Origin: CAVVAY01 sp963746465
GTDB lineage: Bacteria > Actinomycetota > Actinomycetes > JACCUZ01
Assembly (NCBI GenBank): GCA_963746465.1
Contig: CAVVAY010000005.1
Coordinates: 806,001-870,000, forward strand
Reading direction: 5' to 3'
DNA length: 64,000 nucleotides
Shown here: positions 27,688 to 36,140 of the stretch, piece after piece
How positions within the stretch are numbered: the stretch's first letter is position 1
How the letters are laid out: each line of letters opens with the position of its first letter
Program-made: the position numbers and the translations under genes
Notes under the pieces: model-generated
Told to the model about the DNA's origin: nothing
The model's database searches: none
Seen by the model: the letters and a program-made list of their open reading frames with translations, nothing else

Positions 27688-28524
27688 GTGGGTGTGGTCA
27701 ATGCGGAGATGTCGCGGGCGTGGGACGGCCCGGAAGGTGAGCACTGGGCCACGCACGCGACCGGGTACGAGCGCGCGAACGGTCGGCTGTGGCGACGGTT
27801 CCTCGAGTTGGTACCGATCCGAGCAGCAGATCGAATCCTTGATGTCGGCTGCGGCAACGGCCGGTCGACCTGCGACCTGGCACGCCTCGCACCAGCAGGC
27901 TCTGTGACCGGCATTGACCTGTCAACGGCGATGCTTGACGTCGCACGCTCGCGGGCAGCGGAGGAGGGGTTGATGAACGTCCGGTTCGAGCGAGCGGACG
28001 CGCAGGTGCATCCGTTCGACCCCGCGTCGGTCGACCTCGTGGTCAGCGTCTTCGGCTCGATGTTCTTCGACGATCCCGTTGCAGCGTTCCGAAATCTCCG
28101 TGGCGCTCTCGCGGACGATGGTCGATTGGCCCTGCTTGTCTGGCGCGAGATGGCACGCAACGAGTGGGTGTTCGCGGTGCGGGACGCACTGGCCGTCGGC
28201 CGCCAGCTTCCGGAGCCACCGCGAGGCGCACCAGGACCCTTCGCATTTGCGGACCGCGACCGCGTTCTCGAGATAGTGGAGGCGGGCCACTTTGGCGACG
28301 TGCAGTTCCAGGAGGTCGAAGAGCCGGTCGATCTCGGGGCCGATGCGGGCGATGCGTATGCATTCGTCAGTGACCTCGGCCTCGCCCGTGGGCTGCTCCA
28401 CGACCTCGACGAGTCGACGGCGGAGCGCGCCCTCAACAACCTGGAAGAGGCGCTCGGCCGGCACGTCACGTCCGAGGGTGTCCTGCTCGGTGCCTCTTCC
28501 TGGCTCGTCACGGCCGCTGTCTAG
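27688..28524 (+). CDS. class I SAM-dependent methyltransferase
   Basis: A 278-residue methyltransferase. Motif I is ILDVGCGNGRSTCDLARLA (about residue 54). The acidic motif II is VTGIDLSTAMLDVA, then FERADAQVHPFD and VDLVVSVFGSMFFDDP. The organisation resembles UbiE/COQ5-like small-molecule methylases; the substrate is unknown. GTG 27688 is chosen because AAGGGAG (27676-27682) sits 5 nt before it, and upstream ATG 27658 is an alternative. Third positions include noticeably more A/T (for example GAT, GCA, CTT codons) than neighbours, which may indicate later acquisition. Confidence 0.86.
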   Translation: MGVVNAEMSRAWDGPEGEHWATHATGYERANGRLWRRFLELVPIRAADRILDVGCGNGRSTCDLARLAPAGSVTGIDLSTAMLDVARSRAAEEGLMNVRFERADAQVHPFDPASVDLVVSVFGSMFFDDPVAAFRNLRGALADDGRLALLVWREMARNEWVFAVRDALAVGRQLPEPPRGAPGPFAFADRDRVLEIVEAGHFGDVQFQEVEEPVDLGADAGDAYAFVSDLGLARGLLHDLDESTAERALNNLEEALGRHVTSEGVLLGASSWLVTAAV

Positions 28525-28527
28525 TTT
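28522..28527 (+). promoter_or_regulatory. -10 hexamer for leaderless GNAT gene
   Basis: TAGTTT, 8 nt before GTG 28536. It overlaps the stop codon of the methyltransferase gene (TAG at 28522-28524). Confidence 0.45.
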
Positions 28528-28535
28528 CCTGACCC

Positions 28536-29114
28536 GTGCCCCAGAGCTCGCTGCGCACCGCACGCCTCGACCTGCTGCCGCTGTCCGACGACCACCTCGA
28601 GCACGAGGTGGAGCTGGACTCCGATCCCGAAGTCCTGCGGTACCTGTTCGGGCGGGGCCGCACGCGGGCCGAGGTCGAGCAGGTTCACGTGGGCCGGTTG
28701 GCCAGGGCCGCGGAGGTCGACGGCCTCGGCATGTGGGCCGGGTTCCTCCGCACCGGCGAGGCGCCGTTCGTCGGGCTGTGGATGCTCCAGCCGCCGCACG
28801 GCCCCAGCCAGACCAAAGTGCCCGGCGAAGCCGACCTGGGATACCGGCTGCTGCGTCGGCACTGGCGCCAGGGCCTGGCCAGCGAAGGGTCACGTGAACT
28901 GCTCCGGCACGGTGTCGACGACCTCGGGTTGCAGCGGGTCTTCGCCCAGACCATGGCCGTCAACGCCGCCTCCCGCGCGACGATGACGTCGCTCGGCATG
29001 CGGTTCGTCCGCGCCTTCCACGAGGACTACGGCGAGCCCGTGCCCGGCGCCGAGCTCGGCGAGGTCGAGTACGAGATCCGCCGTCAGGACTGGCCCACCG
29101 ACATGAGCAGATGA
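28536..29114 (+). CDS. GNAT-family N-acetyltransferase (RimJ/RimL-like)
   Basis: A 192-residue acetyltransferase of the Acetyltransf_3 (RimJ/RimL) type. It opens SSLRTARLDLLPLSDDHLE. The acetyl-CoA-binding region is LGYRLLRRHWRQGLASEGSR (the Q/RxxGxA/G loop), followed by VFAQTMAVNAASRATMTSLG, a typical motif B. The acceptor may be a protein N-terminus or a small amine. The stop overlaps the next ATG by four bases (ATGA at 29111-29114), so the downstream membrane protein is translationally coupled. Leaderless start GTG 28536. Confidence 0.88.
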   Translation: MPQSSLRTARLDLLPLSDDHLEHEVELDSDPEVLRYLFGRGRTRAEVEQVHVGRLARAAEVDGLGMWAGFLRTGEAPFVGLWMLQPPHGPSQTKVPGEADLGYRLLRRHWRQGLASEGSRELLRHGVDDLGLQRVFAQTMAVNAASRATMTSLGMRFVRAFHEDYGEPVPGAELGEVEYEIRRQDWPTDMSR

Positions 29115-29686
29115 CCGCGAGCCACCTGCCCTTCCTCGGGATGCGCGTCGCCGCGCCACTGGCGGCGTGGTCCTTCGCGTACGCCGGATACCGGGTGTAC
29201 TACGCGGCCGGCGGCCAGGCCGGCATGATCGGGACGCCGGCCTCCGACGCGCAGTTCCGTGCGATCAACGCTGTCGGCGCGCTGATCATCGTGGCGGCGG
29301 GACTTCTGCCGCTGGCCGCGATTCGTGTCCAGAGCCTCCGCCGAGCCATGCCGGCCGTTGCCTGGGTCGCTGCCGTGGGCTGCTGCATGCATGCCCTCGT
29401 CGACTGGACGCTCCGGATCTTCAGCCTGACCGGCGTGCACCCGACCGAGCTCCCCGCCCGCGCCTGGAGCTCGTTCGACCGGCAGGCCGCGGACCTGCAG
29501 GACGTGCTGATCAACGAACCCTGGTTCTTCGTCGAAGGCGCGCTGTGGGCCTTGCTCGGGATCGGCCTGGTGCGCACTTCCCGTCGCCGGGCGTGGGTGC
29601 TGTCGGCCGGCTTTGCCTGCCTCTTGCTGGCAGTCGTGGGAGTGCTGAGCGGGCTCGACGTCATCGGCAGCTTCCACCTCGGCTGA
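29111..29686 (+). CDS. four-helix membrane protein, unknown
   Basis: A 191-residue integral membrane protein with about four helices (near 10-30, 50-70, 80-98 and 133-185 with a break). There is a conserved-looking loop HPTELPARAWSSFDRQ between helices three and four. This pattern is common in actinobacterial proteins of unknown function related to DUF3995. ATG overlaps the stop of the GNAT gene (ATGA), so the two are made together. No enzymatic motif is seen. Confidence 0.7.
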   Translation: MTASHLPFLGMRVAAPLAAWSFAYAGYRVYYAAGGQAGMIGTPASDAQFRAINAVGALIIVAAGLLPLAAIRVQSLRRAMPAVAWVAAVGCCMHALVDWTLRIFSLTGVHPTELPARAWSSFDRQAADLQDVLINEPWFFVEGALWALLGIGLVRTSRRRAWVLSAGFACLLLAVVGVLSGLDVIGSFHLG

Positions 29687-29692
29687 CCGCGG

Positions 29693-29698
29693 TAACGT
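29693..29698 (+). promoter_or_regulatory. -10 hexamer for leaderless VOC gene
   Basis: TAACGT, 8 nt before GTG 29707 and within 12 bp of the preceding stop codon. No ribosome site lies between. Confidence 0.45.
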
Positions 29699-29706
29699 CG
29701 GGTCTC

Positions 29707-30147
29707 GTGTCACACATACGACGCTTCGACCACGTCGGCATCACGGTCGCAGACCTCGACGCCGTGACGGAGTTCTTCGTGGCGCTTGGTCTCGAGGTCG
29801 AGGGGAGGACATTCGTCGAGGGCGACTTCCTGGACACGGTCTGCGGCATCCCCGACTCCCGCACCGAGATCGTCATGCTCAAGCCGCCCGGCGACGGAAG
29901 CCGCCTGGAGCTCGCGCGCTTCGTGCGACCCGACGCCGTGCCGGGCTCACCAGCGGCCATGGCCAACGAGCTGGGACTGCGCAACGTGGCCTTCGAGGTC
30001 GACGATCTGGAGGCGGCCGTCGACTGGGCGGCTGCGGAGGGCTACGGACTGGTGGGTGGCATCGGCGAGTACGAAGGCGTCTGGCGGATGGCCTACGTCC
30101 GGGGACCCGAGGGGATTATCGTCTCGCTGTCCGAGCGCATCGGTTGA
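29707..30147 (+). CDS. VOC-family (glyoxalase/bleomycin-resistance fold) protein
   Basis: A 146-residue vicinal-oxygen-chelate protein with two beta-alpha-beta-beta-beta modules. Metal ligands are predicted from RFDHVGITVADLD (His near 9), RLELARF (Glu near 64), the second module NVAFEVDDLEAAV, and the terminal GIIVSLSE (Glu). The family covers glyoxalase I, dioxygenases and antibiotic-binding proteins; no specific reaction can be assigned. GTG 29707 is chosen because the fold begins immediately after it. The longer upstream open frame is a shadow of the membrane protein gene. Confidence 0.86.
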   Translation: MSHIRRFDHVGITVADLDAVTEFFVALGLEVEGRTFVEGDFLDTVCGIPDSRTEIVMLKPPGDGSRLELARFVRPDAVPGSPAAMANELGLRNVAFEVDDLEAAVDWAAAEGYGLVGGIGEYEGVWRMAYVRGPEGIIVSLSERIG

Positions 30148-30204
30148 CCTGCAGACGCCGGGTCGCTGCCGTCGGCACCTCACGCGGGTATTTCCGTGAC
30201 GAAC

Positions 30205-30233
30205 TTGACCCGCGAAAGAGTCGAGTTCACTAT
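30205..30233 (+). promoter_or_regulatory. candidate promoter for the charged-repeat gene
   Basis: TTGACC (30205-30210) and CACTAT (30228-30233) are separated by 17 bp, giving a leader of about 40 nt to ATG 30280. This is one of the few good -35 boxes in the window. Confidence 0.45.
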
Positions 30234-30279
30234 CTGGGTGCAGGTCACGAGGCACCTCCCCAGACCCCGGAGGCCAGAG

Positions 30280-30711
30280 ATGGACCCGTTGACCCCGGAC
30301 GAGTACGGCGGCGAGGTCGCCGCCGAGAGGCGCGAGGCTGCCCTCGACGGTCGTGAGCGGGCCGCCGACGCACGGGACCGCGCCGCAGATCGTCGGGACG
30401 GCCTAGCGTCCGACCGCGAGGTGGTGCTCGACCGCCGGGAGGATGCCATCCAGGTCCTCCTCGTTGCCGCCGAGAAGCGCGATCGCCTCGCCGAAGAGCG
30501 TGACCGTCGGGCGGAAGAACGCGACTCAGCCGCAGAGAGGCGGCCCTTCACTTCTGCGGAGGAGCACTCCGCGGCCGCGCTGGACCGTGCGCTGTCAGCC
30601 GTGGACCGCTACGAGTCCGGCGTCGACCGCGATCGCAGTGCCGGTGACCGTGCCGAACTCATCACGCATCCCCGGGGGCAGCTGCGACTGCTGTTCGGCG
30701 ACCGGGCATAA
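30280..30711 (+). CDS. highly charged heptad-repeat (RDRAAxxRD) coiled-coil protein
   Basis: A 143-residue protein almost entirely made of Arg/Asp/Glu/Ala repeats such as RERAADARDRAADRRDGLA and KRDRLAEERDRRAEERD. The period is seven residues, which predicts a long, salt-bridge-rich single helix or coiled coil. The C-terminus is GQLRLLFGDRA. Similar repeats occur as linkers in actinobacterial GGDEF and sensor proteins, but here no other domain is attached. ATG 30280 has GGAGG (30269-30273) 6 nt upstream and is chosen over the earlier in-frame start at 30196. Function unknown. Confidence 0.68.
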   Translation: MDPLTPDEYGGEVAAERREAALDGRERAADARDRAADRRDGLASDREVVLDRREDAIQVLLVAAEKRDRLAEERDRRAEERDSAAERRPFTSAEEHSAAALDRALSAVDRYESGVDRDRSAGDRAELITHPRGQLRLLFGDRA

Positions 30712-30722
30712 GGGCGCTACCG

Positions 30723-30741
30723 CACAGTCGGGAGGACTGTG
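30723..30741 (+). terminator. short stem-loop after the charged-repeat gene
   Basis: CACAGTC-GGGAG-GACTGTG, a 7-bp perfect stem with further partial pairing outside, 11 bp after the stop at 30711. No U-tract. Confidence 0.4.
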
Positions 30742-30810
30742 GCGGGCCAGCGCACCCCCCAACCCAGGATCCTCCCCGGACACAACCCCACGACCGCCAG
30801 AACCCGCAAT

Positions 30811-30827
30811 CCGTTGGCCCACAACGG
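30811..30827. repeat. small palindrome upstream of the Pat-like gene
   Basis: CCGTTG-GCCCA-CAACGG, perfect 6-bp arms, centred about 35 bp upstream of the -10 hexamer at 30854. Position suits an activator site, but no regulator is known. Confidence 0.3.
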
Positions 30828-30853
30828 TTCCGGCCATCCACAGCCCACTGCGA

Positions 30854-30859
30854 TAACCT
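30854..30859 (+). promoter_or_regulatory. -10 hexamer for leaderless Pat-like gene
   Basis: TAACCT, 6 nt before GTG 30866. No ribosome site. Confidence 0.5.
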
Positions 30860-30865
30860 CGCCCT

Positions 30866-33514
30866 GTGGACGACGGCGAGCTCGGATACCTGGCTCACTG
30901 GGAGGCCGACGTCGTTCTCCGCGACGGGGGGACCGCGCACCTGCGCCCGATCCTTCCGACCGACGCGGAGCTCCTCCGTCGCTTCCACTCGCGGCTGTCC
31001 GACGAGACCATCTACAACCGGTTCTTCTCCCTCTACCGGAGCCTGTCCGACAAGGACATCGGTCGTTTCACCGTCGTCGACCACCACGACCGGGTGGCCC
31101 TGATCGCGACGATCGGCGGCGAGATGATCGGCGTCGTCCGCTACGAGCGCACCGGACCGGACGAGGCCGAGGTGGCGTTCAACATCGAGGACGCCCACCA
31201 GGGTCGAGGTCTCGGCTCGGTCTTCCTCGAGCACATCGCGGCGGCCGCCCGGGAACGCGGCATCTCGCGCTTCGTCGCCGACGTCCTGCCGACCAACCGG
31301 GCGATGCTGCGCGTCTTCTCCGACGCCGGTTACGTCGTCGACCAGGAGTTCGACGACGGTGTCGTGCGGCTGGCCTTCGACCTCGAACCCACCGAGGACT
31401 CGCTTGCGGTCACCTACGCCCGCGAGCACCGCGCCGAGGCCCGCTCGGTCCAGCTGCTGCTGGAACCCCGGAACGTCGCTGTAGTGGGTGCCGGCCGCAG
31501 CGAGACCTCACTCGGCCATGTCGTCCTGCGGCACCTGCTCGACGCCGGGTTTGCCGGCACGGTGCACGTGGTCAACAGAAACGCCGACGAGGTCGCGGGC
31601 ATCACGTCGTACCGGAGTGTTCGCGATGTCCCCGGCCCGATCGACCTCGCCGTCATCGCCGTACCTGCCGACGAGGTCGAGCAGGTCGTCACCGACTGCG
31701 CGGCCAACGGCGTTCGTGGCCTCGTCGTGACGTCGACCGGCTTCGCCGAGACCGGGCCGGAGGGCGCGGAGCAGCAACGCCGGCTGGTGGCGCTGGCCCG
31801 GGGGAGCGGGATGCGGATGCTGGGCCCGGCCTCCTTCGGCGTCATCAACACCGACCCCGAGGTGTCGTTGAACGCCTCGCTGTCACCGATCGTCCCAGGT
31901 CGCGGCCGGATCGGGTTCTTCTCCCAGTCCGGCGCGCTCGGGGTGGCCCTGCTCGACAACGCCGTACGCCGGGGCCTCGGCCTGTCGACCTTCGTCTCGG
32001 CCGGCAACCGGGTCGACGTCAGCGGCAACGACCTGCTCCAGTTCTGGGAGGAGGACGACGCGACCGGGGCCGTCATGCTCTACCTGGAGTCGCTCGGCAA
32101 CCCACGTAAGTTCAGCCGGATCGCCCGCCGGCTGGCGCGCCAGAAGCCGGTCGTCGTGGTGAAGTCCGGCCGGTTCCGCGGCGATGCACCCGAGGGGCAC
32201 CTGGTGCGGGAGTCCCGGGCACCCGCCGCCGCGATCGACGCGCTGTTCCGCCGCGCCGGTGTGATCCGCGCCGACTCGATCCACCAGATGTTCGACATCG
32301 CAGCACTGGTCTCGACCCAGCCGCTGCCCGACGGACCACGGGTCGCGGTGCTCGGCAACTCCGACGCCCTGGCGGTGCTCGCGTACGACGCCTGTGAGGA
32401 GGCCGGCCTGCAGGTCGCGAGCACCCGCGCGCTGGGCCCGGACGCCAGCGCCGAGGACTTCGCGGTCGCCCTCGAGGAGGTCTTCGGCGACGAGGCCGTC
32501 GACTCGGTCGTCGCGCTGTTCATCCCGCCGCTGCGCACGCCCGGGACCGAGGTGGCCGACGTCCTCGCCACCGCGTCCGGCAAGGCCGGAAAGACCGTCG
32601 TGTCGTCGTTCCTCGGCATGCCGGGTGTGCCCGAGGTGCTGCGTTCTCCCGAGGGCGACGGCCGCGGGTCGGTGCCGTCGTACTCCACCCCGGAGGACGC
32701 CGTCCGCGCCCTTGCGGCGGTCACCTCGTACGCCGCCTGGCGGGCGACCCCGGCCGGCCACACCGTGTCGCCCTCCGGCCTTGACGTCCGCGCCGCTCGC
32801 GCCCAGGTCAGCGAGCTGCTCGCCAACCGCGACGAGGTGTCCCTCACCCACCAGGAGCTGCAGCACCTGCTGCGCTGCTACGGCATCGACCTGTGGGACG
32901 CCCTGCCCGCGGCGACTGCCGAGGAGGCGGTCAAGGCTGCCGGCCGGATCGGCTACCCGGTGGCGCTGAAGGCGACCGCCCCACACCTGAGGCACCGCCG
33001 CGAGCTCGGCGGGGTCCGCCTGGACATCGACGACGCCGAGGAGATGCGCGGCGCGTTCGCGGCGATGGTCGCCCGGCTCGGTGCCGAGGCCGGCTTCTTC
33101 GTCGTCCAGGCGATGGCTCCGACCGGGGTCGCCACCAGGCTGGCGACCGTCGAGGACCCCCTGTTCGGCCCGGTGGTGTCCTTCGGTCTCGGCGGGGTCG
33201 CGACCGACCTGCTCGGCGACCGCTCCTACGGCGTTCCGCCGCTGACCGACGCCGACCTCAGCGGGCTGGTCCGCGGGGTGCGGGCGGCGCCGCTGCTGCT
33301 GGGCCACGGCGGCAGCACACCGGTCGACGTGAGCGCCCTGGAGGACCTGCTGGCCCGGCTGGCCCGGCTGGCCGACGACGTCCCCGAGGTCTCCGCGCTG
33401 GAGCTCAACCCAGTGGTCGCCGCACCCCGCGGTGCGGCCGTGCTCGCCGCCACCGGCCGGCTGGCTCGTCCCGCGGCCCGGGCCGAGCGCGGCGCCCGCG
33501 CGCTGGGCGCCTGA
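30866..33514 (+). CDS. Pat-like protein acetyltransferase: GNAT fused to ADP-forming acyl-CoA synthetase-like domain
   Basis: An 882-residue fusion. The N-terminal GNAT domain (about 15-165) has the acetyl-CoA loop HQGRGLGSVFLEHIAAAA. A CoA-binding domain follows (about 192-290, VAVVGAGRSETSLGHVVLRH), then ligase-CoA and flavodoxin-like parts (to about 600) and an ATP-grasp domain (about 660-870). Order is GNAT first, as in Streptomyces PatA-type enzymes and opposite to Salmonella Pat. In active synthetases the loop after KSGR contains a catalytic SHTG His. Here KSGRFRGDAPEGHLVRESRA has RESR at that place, so the synthetase half is probably a non-catalytic sensor regulating lysine acetylation of acyl-CoA synthetases. 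Cytosolic. Confidence 0.9.
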   Translation: MDDGELGYLAHWEADVVLRDGGTAHLRPILPTDAELLRRFHSRLSDETIYNRFFSLYRSLSDKDIGRFTVVDHHDRVALIATIGGEMIGVVRYERTGPDEAEVAFNIEDAHQGRGLGSVFLEHIAAAARERGISRFVADVLPTNRAMLRVFSDAGYVVDQEFDDGVVRLAFDLEPTEDSLAVTYAREHRAEARSVQLLLEPRNVAVVGAGRSETSLGHVVLRHLLDAGFAGTVHVVNRNADEVAGITSYRSVRDVPGPIDLAVIAVPADEVEQVVTDCAANGVRGLVVTSTGFAETGPEGAEQQRRLVALARGSGMRMLGPASFGVINTDPEVSLNASLSPIVPGRGRIGFFSQSGALGVALLDNAVRRGLGLSTFVSAGNRVDVSGNDLLQFWEEDDATGAVMLYLESLGNPRKFSRIARRLARQKPVVVVKSGRFRGDAPEGHLVRESRAPAAAIDALFRRAGVIRADSIHQMFDIAALVSTQPLPDGPRVAVLGNSDALAVLAYDACEEAGLQVASTRALGPDASAEDFAVALEEVFGDEAVDSVVALFIPPLRTPGTEVADVLATASGKAGKTVVSSFLGMPGVPEVLRSPEGDGRGSVPSYSTPEDAVRALAAVTSYAAWRATPAGHTVSPSGLDVRAARAQVSELLANRDEVSLTHQELQHLLRCYGIDLWDALPAATAEEAVKAAGRIGYPVALKATAPHLRHRRELGGVRLDIDDAEEMRGAFAAMVARLGAEAGFFVVQAMAPTGVATRLATVEDPLFGPVVSFGLGGVATDLLGDRSYGVPPLTDADLSGLVRGVRAAPLLLGHGGSTPVDVSALEDLLARLARLADDVPEVSALELNPVVAAPRGAAVLAATGRLARPAARAERGARALGA

Positions 33515-33552
33515 CCGGCCCACGCCGCACGCGGCGGTGCAAGGATGGCCGC

Positions 33553-34125
33553 ATGACCGACACCTCGCTGGCCGACCTGCGCACCGCCATCGAGCGAGCG
33601 GGCTACTACCCGGAGCTCGTCGCCGACGCGGTCGATGCCGCGGTCGCGGGGGAGGACGTCGAAGCGTTCGTCGTGCACCAGGAGACGACCTTCGACTCCG
33701 AGGAGGTACGCCGGCACATCACCGTCCTGGTTCTCACCACCGGCCGCCTGGTGCTCGGGCACGCCGACGACCACCCGGCCGACGAGGTGACGCCGGCGCC
33801 CTTCGTGACCGCCGCGACCGAGGCCGTGCCGCTGTCGTCGGTTCGCTCGGTCGTGGTCAACCGGGTCGTCACCGACCCGATGCGCTACCGCGGCGGGGTG
33901 CCTCCGCAGGAGGTCACCGTCACGATCGGCTGGGGCGCGGTCAGCCGCCTGGACCTCGAGCCGGCCGGCTGCTCGGACCCCGAGTGCGACGCGGACCACG
34001 GCTACACGGGCACGGCCTCGGCCGACGACATCGCCCTGCGCGTCAGCGAGGCGGCCGAGGGTGCCGACGCCGTCGCCCGGGTCCTCGGTTTCGCCGCCGC
34101 CCTCTCCCGAGCCACCGGTCGGTGA
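33553..34125 (+). CDS. DUF5998 family protein
   Basis: A 190-residue conserved actinobacterial protein of unknown function. It opens TSLADLRTAIERAGYYPELV and contains a beta-rich middle (HITVLVLTTGRLVLGHADDH). It carries two cysteines in GCSDPECDADHGYTG that could bind a metal. The pairing with the next gene, an alkaline-phosphatase-fold phosphodiesterase, is conserved in Streptomyces-like genomes, and the genes overlap by four bases (GTGA at 34122-34125). ATG 33553 has AAGGAT 6 nt upstream. The role is probably tied to that partner. Confidence 0.85.
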   Translation: MTDTSLADLRTAIERAGYYPELVADAVDAAVAGEDVEAFVVHQETTFDSEEVRRHITVLVLTTGRLVLGHADDHPADEVTPAPFVTAATEAVPLSSVRSVVVNRVVTDPMRYRGGVPPQEVTVTIGWGAVSRLDLEPAGCSDPECDADHGYTGTASADDIALRVSEAAEGADAVARVLGFAAALSRATGR

Positions 34126-35258
34126 GCCGGCTCCCCTTCGCGCTGCCCGACCACGGCGGCGGCTCGCTGGCCGACGTCATGCCGGCAGCGCTGCGCGCTC
34201 TCGGCATGCCGGGCGAGCGAACCGGCCCCGGGCTGCCCGAGGGCCGACGACTCGTCGTCGCCCTGGTCGACGGCCTGGGCATGTCCGCCCTGCTCGCGCA
34301 CCCGACCGAGGCGCCGTTCCTCACCTCGCTGCTCGACGGTGAGCACAGCCGGCGCATCACGACGGTGTTCCCGAGCACCACGCCGATCGCCCTCACCTCG
34401 CTCGGCACCGGGCTGGCACCGGGGGAGCACGGGATCACCGGGCTGTTCCTCCGGCTGGCGACCGGGCAGCTGGTCAACACCCTCGCGACGCCGGCCGAGA
34501 CCGACCTGCGGCAGCTGCAGCCCCGGCCGACCGTCTTCGAGCGGGCCGCGGCAGCCGGCATCGCGGTCACCCGGGTCGGGCCCCGGTCGTTCGACGGCAA
34601 CGGTCTGACCGAGGCAGGCCTGCGCGGCGGCGACTACGCCGCAGCCGAGTCGCCGGGGGAGCGGGTGGCGGCCACCGCTGCGGCCGTACGGCGGGGCGAG
34701 CGCGCGCTCGTCTACGTCTACTACGGCGACCTCGACTCCACCGGCCACCGGCAGGGCTGCACCAGCGAGGCGTGGCGGGCCGAGCTGACCCACGTCGACC
34801 GGCTGGTCGAGCAGCTGGCGGCGGCCCTGCCGCCCGGCGCCACCCTGCTGGTCACCTCCGACCACGGCATGCTCGACATCCCGCTCGACCACCGCTGGGA
34901 CGTCGCCGCCGAGCCGGCCCTGGACCACGGCGTCCGGGCGATCTCCGGGGACCTGCGCGGCCTCCAGGTGCACACCCGCGACGGCGCCACGGCCGAGGTG
35001 CTCGCCGCCTGGCGAGAGACCCTGGGCGACGCGTTCTGGGTGGTGCCGCAGGACGACGCGATCGCGACCGGGCTCTACGGCCCGTCGCTGGACGCCGAGG
35101 TCCGGGCCCGGCTGGGCGACCTGCTGGCCGTCGCGCTGCGCGACCACCAGGTGGCCGACTCCCGGGCCCTGCCCCCCTCGGTGCTGCAGCTCGTCGGCAT
35201 GCACGGTGCCCTGACCGACGCCGAGCTCGGCGTCCCGCTGCTGGTGCACCCGGCCTGA
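34122..35258 (+). CDS. nucleotide pyrophosphatase/phosphodiesterase-like (alkaline phosphatase superfamily)
   Basis: A 378-residue enzyme of the type I phosphodiesterase/nucleotide pyrophosphatase family. Metal and nucleophile motifs are VVALVDGLGMSAL (first metal Asp), TTVFPSTTPIALTSLGTG (the nucleophile Thr/Ser loop), YYGDLDSTGHRQG (Asp/His ligands) and LLVTSDHGMLDIP (Asp-His). No signal peptide, so unlike eukaryotic NPPs it appears cytosolic. GTG 34122 overlaps the DUF5998 stop, so translation is coupled. A strong hairpin follows at 35284-35316. Confidence 0.9.
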   Translation: MSRLPFALPDHGGGSLADVMPAALRALGMPGERTGPGLPEGRRLVVALVDGLGMSALLAHPTEAPFLTSLLDGEHSRRITTVFPSTTPIALTSLGTGLAPGEHGITGLFLRLATGQLVNTLATPAETDLRQLQPRPTVFERAAAAGIAVTRVGPRSFDGNGLTEAGLRGGDYAAAESPGERVAATAAAVRRGERALVYVYYGDLDSTGHRQGCTSEAWRAELTHVDRLVEQLAAALPPGATLLVTSDHGMLDIPLDHRWDVAAEPALDHGVRAISGDLRGLQVHTRDGATAEVLAAWRETLGDAFWVVPQDDAIATGLYGPSLDAEVRARLGDLLAVALRDHQVADSRALPPSVLQLVGMHGALTDAELGVPLLVHPA

Positions 35259-35283
35259 GCACCGACAGGCCGGAAAGTTTTGT

Positions 35284-35316
35284 GGGACCGCGCCGTCCCC
35301 TCTTCGGCGCGGTCCC
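35284..35316 (+). terminator. 12-bp perfect stem-loop terminator
   Basis: GGGACCGCGCCG (35284-35295) pairs perfectly with CGGCGCGGTCCC (35305-35316) across loop TCCCCTCTT, 25 bp after the phosphodiesterase stop. A short TTTT lies before rather than after the stem. Confidence 0.75.
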
Positions 35317-35437
35317 CGGTCCCCGTTCGTGCTGACCAACGATCAAGGACGCAGGTGGTCACGGCCAGGTTCGGAACTGGCCGGCGGCACGGATGGCACG
35401 ATGGTCCCGACCACCCCCGACCGGTCCTCGAGGAGTC

Positions 35438-36124
35438 ATGGCCGAGCTCGTCTTCTTCTCCGGCACGATGGACTGCGGCAAGTCCACCCTTGCCCTGCAG
35501 ATGGACCACAACCACCGCCAGCGTGGTCGCCGCGGCCTGATCTTCACCAAGCTGGACCGGGCCGGTGCCTCGACCCTGTCCAGCCGGCTCGGGCTCTCGA
35601 CCGAGGCGATCGAGGTGACCGACGGCCTCGACTTCTGGGACGTCGTCGCCGACGAGCGGATGTCCGGCCGCCGGGTCGACTACCTGATCTGCGACGAGGT
35701 GCAGTTCTTCTCGCCGCTGCAGGCCGAGCAGCTGGCCCGGGTCGTCGACGAGCTGGGGGTGGACGTCTTCGCCTTCGGCATCACCGCCGACTTCCGCACC
35801 CGGCTGTTCCCGGGCTCGCAGCGGCTGATCGAGCTGGCCGACCGGGTGCAGGTGCTGCAGGTGGAGGCGCTCTGCTGGTGCGGTGCCCGGGCCACCCACA
35901 ATGCGCGCACCGTGAACGGCGTGATGGTCGTCGAGGGTGAGCAGGTCGTCGTCGGCGACACCGCCGCGGGGGACACGGTGGGCTACGAGGTTCTTTGCCG
36001 GCGCCACCACATGCGCCGGATGACGGCGTACTCGCAGGAGGCGCTGGTGCGTACGGCGGCCCTCGAGGCCGACGCGCTGCCCTTCGACCTCGCTGCCTGC
36101 GCCCTGCCGCCGCGGGTCGGCTGA
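35438..36124 (+). CDS. tdk: thymidine kinase (type II)
   Basis: A 228-residue bacterial-type TK that phosphorylates thymidine with ATP in the salvage pathway. The P-loop is FSGTMDCGKSTLALQ near the N-terminus, the Walker-B-like DEVQFF lies at about 87-92, and the lasso loop and zinc ribbon follow (CWCGARATHNAR with CRRHHMRR). ATG 35438 has GAGGAG (35430-35435) two bases upstream of the spacer and matches the family N-terminus. An upstream in-frame start at 35393 is not supported. The sulfurtransferase gene follows 16 bp later. Confidence 0.94.
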   Translation: MAELVFFSGTMDCGKSTLALQMDHNHRQRGRRGLIFTKLDRAGASTLSSRLGLSTEAIEVTDGLDFWDVVADERMSGRRVDYLICDEVQFFSPLQAEQLARVVDELGVDVFAFGITADFRTRLFPGSQRLIELADRVQVLQVEALCWCGARATHNARTVNGVMVVEGEQVVVGDTAAGDTVGYEVLCRRHHMRRMTAYSQEALVRTAALEADALPFDLAACALPPRVG

Positions 36125-36140
36125 GCCACCGGTCGGACGC

